From contig SHZZ01000028.1 of assembly GCA_009692005.1 (NCBI GenBank), positions 1 through 44,707 of the forward strand: a stretch of 44,707 nucleotides of DNA, read 5' to 3'. This stretch comes from Gemmataceae bacterium (GTDB lineage Bacteria > Planctomycetota > Planctomycetia > Gemmatales > Gemmataceae). The notes below the pieces were generated by a model. That model had not been told where the DNA came from. It was given only the letters and a program-made list of their open reading frames with translations, and did not search any database. How positions within the stretch are numbered: the stretch's first letter is position 1; each line of letters begins with the position of its first letter. Shown piece after piece: positions 39,860 through 44,707 of this stretch. Position numbers and translations under genes: made by a program.

Positions 39860-40465
39860 ATGCGCGCCGTGGTGATTGGCAGCAAGAATAAGTCAAAACT
39901 GCAAGAGATCCGCGAGATATTTGCCGGGTTGGAAAGGCAATTTCTCGACCTGGGGAGTTTTCCTGCCACGGTGGAAGTGGTGGAGGATGGGCAATCTTTC
40001 GAGGAAAACGCCCGGAAGAAAGCTGCAGGTTATGCGGCGCAAACGGGCCATTGGGTGCTGGCAGAGGACAGCGGGTTGGTGGTCCCGGCCTTGGGGGGCA
40101 GGCCTGGAATTCACTCGGCGCGTTATGCCGGCCGTCAGGGTGAAGACGATGCCAACAACCAGAAACTGCTGCAAGAGATGTCGGGATTCCAGGGTGAACA
40201 GCGGTCGGCTTTTTATGTTTGCTCGGCGGCGCTTTCGGATGATAAGGGAAATATCCAGGTGGAAGCCCGTGGTGAATGCCATGGATTGATTTTGGGTGAA
40301 TTCCGTGGCCAGGGCGGTTTTGGTTACGATCCGTTATTTTTGATTCGGGAATACCATGCGACTTTCGGGGAGCTTTCCAGCGCGGTAAAACATGCCATTT
40401 CGCACCGCAGCCGTGCCTTGGAGGGAATGCGGCGAAGCTGGCGTCGGAGCCTGGCCAATGATTAA
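39860..40465 (+). CDS. rdgB: XTP/dITP diphosphatase (RdgB/HAM1)
   Basis: The 201-residue protein hydrolyses non-canonical purine triphosphates such as dITP and XTP to keep them out of DNA and RNA. Family motifs: IGSKNKSKLQEI (6-17), SFEENARKKA, VLAEDSGLVVPALGGRPGIHSARYAG (67-91) with the catalytic Asp70, GFGYDPLF, and KHAISHRSRAL. Length is normal. Start ATG follows CTGGAG. The upstream 174-base gap to the divergent DUF1501 gene is AT-rich and probably holds both promoters, but no pair of boxes stands out. Confidence 0.95.
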   Translation: MRAVVIGSKNKSKLQEIREIFAGLERQFLDLGSFPATVEVVEDGQSFEENARKKAAGYAAQTGHWVLAEDSGLVVPALGGRPGIHSARYAGRQGEDDANNQKLLQEMSGFQGEQRSAFYVCSAALSDDKGNIQVEARGECHGLILGEFRGQGGFGYDPLFLIREYHATFGELSSAVKHAISHRSRALEGMRRSWRRSLAND

Positions 40466-40472
40466 ATAAATA

Positions 40473-40490
40473 GTGAAATAATTGTTTCAC
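40473..40490 (+). terminator. Hairpin after rdgB
   Basis: GTGAAA-TAATTG-TTTCAC is a perfect six-base-pair hairpin seven bases after the rdgB stop, followed by CCCTTTATT. AT-rich and without a strong T-tract, so a weak terminator at best. Confidence 0.4.
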
Positions 40491-40656
40491 CCCTTTATTC
40501 TGTCCTTGCCCTTTGAACTCTCCATCCTTTTTCCTTAAACTTACTCTTTCCCCTTGTATCAGCTTGGTGGACCATTTGACCTCTGCCAATATAATTTCAA
40601 GGGTTGCGTGGGATTGACTTCCTGTTGGCTTTCCGGTGATTGCAGGAGAGTGTTGC

Positions 40657-41526
40657 GTGGCGATTGTTCAAGTGAAGGATTTGATGGATGCCGGTGTGCA
40701 TTTTGGCCATCGGACCAGCCGCTGGAACCCGAAAATGCGGCCGTACATATACGGTAAACGCAATCTCATTCACATCATCGACCTGCGCGAAACTGTGCGC
40801 GGCCTTTTAAGGGCCAGCAGGTTTCTTTCCAAATTGGCCTCCAACGGCAGCCAAATTCTTTTCGTTGGCACCAAGCGCCAGGCCAAGGACACCGTCGAAA
40901 CCGAGTCTCGGCGCGCTGGCATGCACTATGTCTCCGAGCGCTGGCTGGGAGGCACCCTGACCAACTACCGGACCATTCGCGACCGCCTGAAAAGGCTTCA
41001 GGAGCTTGAGGCCATGTGGCTGCCCTCGTATGAAAATCCTGCCAAGGTAGATTTGCCTGCTTACATCAAAACCATGCTGGGTGAAAACGGCCGCCTCGAC
41101 ATTCACAAGGCCCCGGAATCAGCCCACATTCGCAGCTACTCCAAGAAAATGGTTTCCAACCTCAGCCGCGAACTTTACAAAATTCAGCGCAATCTGTCGG
41201 GTATCCGCGATATGAACCGCCTCCCCGATGTTCTGGTGGTTGTGGATCCCAACCGGGAAAAAATTGCCATTCAAGAAGCCAAACGGATGGGAATTGCCAC
41301 GGTGGCGCTGATCGACACCGACAGCGATCCCGATGATGTGGATCTGCCCATTCCGGCTAACGACGATTCGATTCGCTCGGTGGAACTGATCCTGGCCAAG
41401 CTGGCGGACGCGGTGCTGGAAGGCCGCGCGGCGCTGGCCACGGTACAGGCCACCTCTCCCCGGCCTCGGCCGGCGCCATCGGGCACCACCGGTTCCACGG
41501 TGCGAGCGCCCGCCGTGGTGGAATAA
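40657..41526 (+). CDS. rpsB: 30S ribosomal protein S2
   Basis: The 289-residue protein is S2: [99 protein letters not shown] and [23 protein letters not shown]. The start is GTG at 40657, eight bases from AGGAG. It is longer than E. coli S2 (241) because of a linker with [20 protein letters not shown] in the middle and a Pro/Ala/Thr-rich C-terminal tail. A TATAAT at 40590-40595 in the leader, with a poor GTGGAC 17 bases before it, may be its promoter. Confidence 0.96.
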   Translation: MAIVQVKDLMDAGVHFGHRTSRWNPKMRPYIYGKRNLIHIIDLRETVRGLLRASRFLSKLASNGSQILFVGTKRQAKDTVETESRRAGMHYVSERWLGGTLTNYRTIRDRLKRLQELEAMWLPSYENPAKVDLPAYIKTMLGENGRLDIHKAPESAHIRSYSKKMVSNLSRELYKIQRNLSGIRDMNRLPDVLVVVDPNREKIAIQEAKRMGIATVALIDTDSDPDDVDLPIPANDDSIRSVELILAKLADAVLEGRAALATVQATSPRPRPAPSGTTGSTVRAPAVVE

Positions 41527-41563
41527 TCCCTTATTGGTTTGCTAGAAAGCAGGAAGTTCCCGA

Positions 41564-42403
41564 ATGAGCGCGATTTCAGCCGCCGAAGTCAAGTCTTTGC
41601 GCGACCGCACCAATGCCCCCATGATGGATTGCAAGGCCGCCTTGGTGGAAGCGCAAGGCGACATGGAAAAAGCGGTGGAGGTTTTGCGCAAGAAAAACGC
41701 CACCATTCAGGCCAAGAAAGGCGCCCGCGAAACCGCCGAAGGCCGAATCGCCTTCCATATTAATTCCGACAACGGTTTGGCCTCGCTGATTGAGGTGCGC
41801 TGCGAAAGCGCCCCGGTGGCGTCAAACGAATCTTTCATGACGCTGTGCGCGGACTTGGCGGCGCAAGTTTCCATTGCCAATCCAGCTTCCGTCCAGGAAT
41901 TGCTGGAGCAGCCCTTCCACAAGGAACCAGGGAGAAAGGTCAACGACCGCATCGGCGATGTGGTTGGTTTGATCCGTGAGAACATGAAGCCGGCCCGTTT
42001 TGTCCGCTTGCAGGGCGGGGCTTTCGGGTCCTACATCCACCATGACGGAGCTGTGGGGGTCCTATTGCAAGTCGAAGGCAATCCCGCCGATACTTCCCTT
42101 TTGCGCGATATCTGCATGCACATTGCAGCCAAGAGCCCCTCGGCCGGAACCCGCGAGGAAGTGGCCAAAGACACCATCGAACGGGAAATGGAAATTGCCC
42201 GCAGCCAGGCGGCCGCCACTGGCAAGCCTGCCAACATTGTTGAGAAGATCGCCGAGGGCAAGGTGAAAACCTGGTTCGCGGAAAATGTCCTCCTTGAGCA
42301 GCCCTTTGTCAAAGACGACAAAAAAATGGTCGGAGATATTTTGAAGGGCGCTGGCCTTAAATTTGTCCGCTTCGTCAGGTACCGGGTTGGCGAATTGAGC
42401 TAA
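41564..42403 (+). CDS. tsf: Elongation factor Ts
   Basis: EF-Ts exchanges GDP for GTP on EF-Tu. The 279-residue protein has the N-terminal UBA-like domain (AAEVKSLRDRTNAPMMDCKAAL), EGRIAFHINSDNGLASLIEVRCE with the core residues that contact EF-Tu, CMHIAAKSPSA and the C-terminal IAEGKVKTWFAENVLLEQPFVKDDKK module. It follows rpsB by 37 bases in the universal rpsB-tsf order and is followed by a terminator. Confidence 0.97.
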   Translation: MSAISAAEVKSLRDRTNAPMMDCKAALVEAQGDMEKAVEVLRKKNATIQAKKGARETAEGRIAFHINSDNGLASLIEVRCESAPVASNESFMTLCADLAAQVSIANPASVQELLEQPFHKEPGRKVNDRIGDVVGLIRENMKPARFVRLQGGAFGSYIHHDGAVGVLLQVEGNPADTSLLRDICMHIAAKSPSAGTREEVAKDTIEREMEIARSQAAATGKPANIVEKIAEGKVKTWFAENVLLEQPFVKDDKKMVGDILKGAGLKFVRFVRYRVGELS

Positions 42404-42410
42404 CCTATCC

Positions 42411-42433
42411 CGGCCCCGGCCGGGCCGCGTTTT
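42411..42433 (+). terminator. Intrinsic terminator after tsf
   Basis: CGGCCC-CGGCC-GGGCCG forms a GC-rich six-base-pair hairpin seven bases after the tsf stop and is followed by CG and a TTTT run. It would end the rpsB-tsf transcript. Confidence 0.65.
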
Positions 42434-42478
42434 CCCCCAGGGCTACTCGGTCTGCACCCTTCCCTTTTTGGATTTCCA

Positions 42479-43837
42479 ATGGGCTTTCAACCCCGTTTTC
42501 ATGACAAACCCAAGGTAACTTTTCTCGGCGCCGCTGGCACCGTTACCGGGTCGATGCACCTTTTAGAATGGCGCAATTTCCGCTTCCTTTTTGATTGCGG
42601 CATGGAAAAAGACCGCAAACCAGGGCCCCGCGAAGCCGAATTCCCTTTTGATCCCGCCCTGATTGACGCTGTCTTCCTCTCCCACGACCATTCCGATCAC
42701 TGCGGAAAATTGCCCTTGCTTGAGCATCTTGGTTTCCGCGGCCAGATTTATTGCACTGCACCCAGCAAGGATTTTCTCAGCCTCGTCCTGCGCGACACTG
42801 TGCGGATTCAACAGCAGGAAGCTCGCACACGCCATGCCTCGTCTCCCGCAAACCAGCATGATGCCTTCACGCTTTTAGACCGCTGCGTCACACTCGACTA
42901 TGGCAAAACCCATGAAGTCAGGCATGATGTCAAACTGCGGTTTCACGATGCCTGCCACTTGCTCGGCTCGGCCGTGACGGAATTGGAATTGGGCAGTGAG
43001 GGAGAGTCGTTCCGCATAGTCTACTCGGGTGACCTCGGTCGCAGGAGTTTGCCTTTTTTGCCCGTGCCTCAGCCCCTTCCCCCCGCCGATTTGCTGATTT
43101 GCGAAAGCACCTATGGGGGTAAAATTCACGATTCCCCGGCAACCATGGCGGCAAAACTCCATGAAGTCCTGAGCGACACCATTCGCCGCGGGGGCAAAGC
43201 CTTGATCCCGGCCTTTAGCCTTGGCAGGACACAGCTTCTTCTCCACTATCTGGACACCTGGATGGAGGAAGGGAAGATCCCCGATCTGCCCATTTACCTG
43301 GACAGCCCCCTGGCCGTGGAAATTGGCCGAGTGCATCATCGGCATCGAGGCAGGCTGGCCGTGAATTGGAACACTTTTCCCGACCGCCTGACCGTGTTGG
43401 AATCTTGGGATGAGGCGCAGGCGGCCAGTTTTTCACCCGACCCTTGCATCCTGGTGGCCTCCGGCGGTATGTGCGAGGGCGGCCGAATCATCAGCCATTT
43501 GAAAAACCATCTGGATGACCCGCGCACCTCGATCATCCTTGTCAGTTTCCAGGCGCCTGGCACACTGGGGGCAAAACTCCTGGAGAAAAAGCCTTCCGTG
43601 TTTTTCCAGGGCCGCTCGTGGAATAAGTGGGCTGAGGTCCATGAAATCAAGGGCTTTTCTGGCCATGCCGATCATGACGATTTTCTCGCTCTCCTGGGGC
43701 CGACCAAGAATTCCACCAGGGCCATTCGCCTGGTGCATGGCGAACCGGAAAGCGCTCGAGCCCTGGCCAAGGGGCTGACCGAACATGGTTTTCACAATGT
43801 CAAACCGGTCAAAAAAGGCGAATCTTTCACCTTGTGA
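42479..43837 (+). CDS. MBL-fold beta-CASP exonuclease/RNase family protein
   Basis: The 452-residue protein has an N-terminal metallo-beta-lactamase domain (TFLGAAGTVTGSMHLLE, LSHDHSDHCGKLP giving H69-x-H71-x-D73-H74, HDACHLLGSA, VYSGDLGRR) with a beta-CASP domain (ESTYGGKIHD, LIPAFSLGRTQLLLHYL, IYLDSPLAVEI, SGGMCEGGRIISHL) and an RNA-specificity end (HEIKGFSGHADHDDFL). These are all metal ligands and CASP motifs of CPSF73-like and RNase J-related enzymes, so it is probably an RNA-cleaving or -trimming nuclease. Substrate unknown. The next gene begins just after it. Confidence 0.9.
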   Translation: MGFQPRFHDKPKVTFLGAAGTVTGSMHLLEWRNFRFLFDCGMEKDRKPGPREAEFPFDPALIDAVFLSHDHSDHCGKLPLLEHLGFRGQIYCTAPSKDFLSLVLRDTVRIQQQEARTRHASSPANQHDAFTLLDRCVTLDYGKTHEVRHDVKLRFHDACHLLGSAVTELELGSEGESFRIVYSGDLGRRSLPFLPVPQPLPPADLLICESTYGGKIHDSPATMAAKLHEVLSDTIRRGGKALIPAFSLGRTQLLLHYLDTWMEEGKIPDLPIYLDSPLAVEIGRVHHRHRGRLAVNWNTFPDRLTVLESWDEAQAASFSPDPCILVASGGMCEGGRIISHLKNHLDDPRTSIILVSFQAPGTLGAKLLEKKPSVFFQGRSWNKWAEVHEIKGFSGHADHDDFLALLGPTKNSTRAIRLVHGEPESARALAKGLTEHGFHNVKPVKKGESFTL

Positions 43838-43857
43838 ACTGGTTCCCGGGGCAGTTC

Positions 43858-44544
43858 ATGGCCAGTCGAAGAATATTTCTTGTCCGCCACGGGGATGTGG
43901 ATTACTTCACTCCCGAAGGTAAACCTTTGTCTTTTCGCGACGCCCGCTTAAACCTCCAGGGGGAAAAAGAAGCGGCGGCCCTTGGGGAATTTCTTGCTTC
44001 TGCGGAATTGCAAAGGGTGGTGGTTAGCCCCTTGGCCCGGGCCGGGGACACCGCGGGCATTATTCTTCGCGGTAGAAACCTGGAAATACAGGTGGAACCC
44101 AGGTTCATGGAAATCGAACCTGCTTCCTTGCAAGCCCCGGGACCAATCCCTCCTGCCCAGATCCGCGAAATTTTGCTCAGCTCATTGGGGCCGGGTTTGA
44201 CGGAACAGTCGCGCTTTTTCGGCGGCGAGGCTTTCGGACCCTTTTTGAAAAGAGTGGCCGATGCCTGGAAACAACTCCTGGCAGATTCTTCTTATGATCA
44301 GGCCTTGATCGTGGCACATAGCGTGGTCAATCGCGCCATCCTGGCCAAGGTATTCGGTTTGGGACTCGATGGTTTATCGCAATTGGAGCAAGACTCGGGT
44401 TGTGTGAATGTGATTGACCTCGATTCAAAGGGGAGGGGAATGGCTCGCCTGATCAATCACACACCGGTCAATCCCATGAAAGCCGGGTTGCGAAAAAACT
44501 CGCTGGAACAACTGGTGGATAAAGCCTTGGCCAACAGGGGATAA
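43858..44544 (+). CDS. Histidine phosphatase family protein
   Basis: The 228-residue protein belongs to the phosphoglycerate mutase-like branch: IFLVRHGDVDY with the catalytic His in RHG near residue 11, LNLQGEKEAAALGEFL, VVSPLARAGDTAGII, a MEIEPASL segment and LIVAHSVVNRAIL carrying the second His. The start ATG at 43858 has GGGGC six bases upstream; a GTG at 43834 overlapping the previous stop by four bases would add 8 residues and also be possible. The substrate (sugar phosphate, cobalamin precursor or phosphoprotein) cannot be read from sequence. Confidence 0.88.
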   Translation: MASRRIFLVRHGDVDYFTPEGKPLSFRDARLNLQGEKEAAALGEFLASAELQRVVVSPLARAGDTAGIILRGRNLEIQVEPRFMEIEPASLQAPGPIPPAQIREILLSSLGPGLTEQSRFFGGEAFGPFLKRVADAWKQLLADSSYDQALIVAHSVVNRAILAKVFGLGLDGLSQLEQDSGCVNVIDLDSKGRGMARLINHTPVNPMKAGLRKNSLEQLVDKALANRG

Positions 44545-44653
44545 TCCAATCCCCTCGAGTGAGCAGGCTTTCGGGCCGGCAGCTCCGGAAGGAAGCTTGC
44601 AACTCTGCAGCGCGGCGATCCCAGCGAAGGACAAATCACGCCGCCCCCATGCC

Positions 44654-44707
44654 TTTTCCCCCTCTCCACGCTGCGAAGCAGTGGGGGAGAGGTGCTGGGG
44701 AGAGGGG
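44654..44707. repeat. CCCCTCTCC/GGGGAGAGG dispersed repeat, copy 2 (at window edge)
   Basis: TTTTCCCCCTCTCC, centre GAAGCAGTGG, then GGGGAGAGG and GGGGAGAGGGG. It is a near match over its whole length to the copy at 9410-9464, with differences mainly in the centre and the last spacer. The window ends here so the right end is not defined. The 44545-44653 stretch before it has no visible gene. Confidence 0.8.

Noticed and set aside
1-44707. CRISPR arrays, tRNA or rRNA genes, integrases or insertion sequences
   Set aside because: None was visible: no regularly spaced direct repeats beyond the 45-base triplet repeat, no tRNA-like cloverleaf noticed, and no transposase or integrase motif in any translation.

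Overview
The window looks like chromosomal DNA of a planctomycete, most likely from the Gemmatales or a close relative. This is inferred from gene content: a Tat-exported DUF1501 protein, a long MoxR/DUF58/BatA/vWA gene train, a Ser/Thr kinase with the LTRFQADKVL-type N-terminal region common in that phylum, secreted HEAT-repeat and toroid proteins, and dispersed GC-rich double-hairpin repeats. I see no phage, integrase, insertion sequence, CRISPR array or tRNA gene. The region reads as core chromosome with some unusual regulatory and recoding features.

Layout. 0.4-6 kb (minus strand): DUF4956 membrane protein and VTC-type polyphosphate polymerase, PhoH ATPase, CdsA, UppS and PurA. 6.3-7.5 kb (plus): secreted HEAT-repeat protein. 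7.5-8.8 kb (minus): a two-gene selenium operon, a SelW-like Rdx protein (CxxU) followed by selD. Both genes contain an in-frame TGA at the catalytic Cys position, each followed at the proper distance by a SECIS-like hairpin. Ordinary gene calling truncates both. 8.9-12.9 kb: a Tsr3-like protein, repeats, a DsbD-alpha domain plus DUF255 thioredoxin-like pair, and a secreted protein resembling a dead peptidase. 13-25.8 kb (plus): MoxR, DUF58, BatA-like, a vWA/GATase-like membrane protein, a DUF4175-like membrane protein, a giant secreted coiled-coil protein and an alpha/alpha-toroid protein.

25.9-30.3 kb (minus): a sulfur-relay operon, thrC, moaD/thiS-like carrier, an unknown 118-residue protein, thiF/moeB-like E1 and a cysteine desulfurase. 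It is headed by a good promoter, a SAM-I (S-box) riboswitch and a hairpin that can hide the thrC Shine-Dalgarno sequence. SAM control of a threonine-synthase-like PLP enzyme coupled to a thiocarboxylate carrier suggests a protein-thiocarboxylate route to homocysteine/methionine. This is the best candidate here for an undescribed system.

30.4-36.5 kb (minus): infC (apparently starting at AUC), rpmI, rplT, pheS, pheT, then a cytosolic Ser/Thr kinase that may be read through from pheT. 36.6-37.8 kb: ribF and a NifU-like iron-sulfur scaffold overlapping by 8 bases. 37.9-38.3 kb (plus): RNase P RNA. 38.3-39.7 kb (minus): DUF1501 protein. 39.9-44.5 kb (plus): rdgB, rpsB, tsf, a beta-CASP metallo-beta-lactamase-fold protein and a histidine phosphatase. 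A dispersed repeat at the right edge matches one near 9.4 kb.

All family assignments come from reading the translations by eye; no database search was run.
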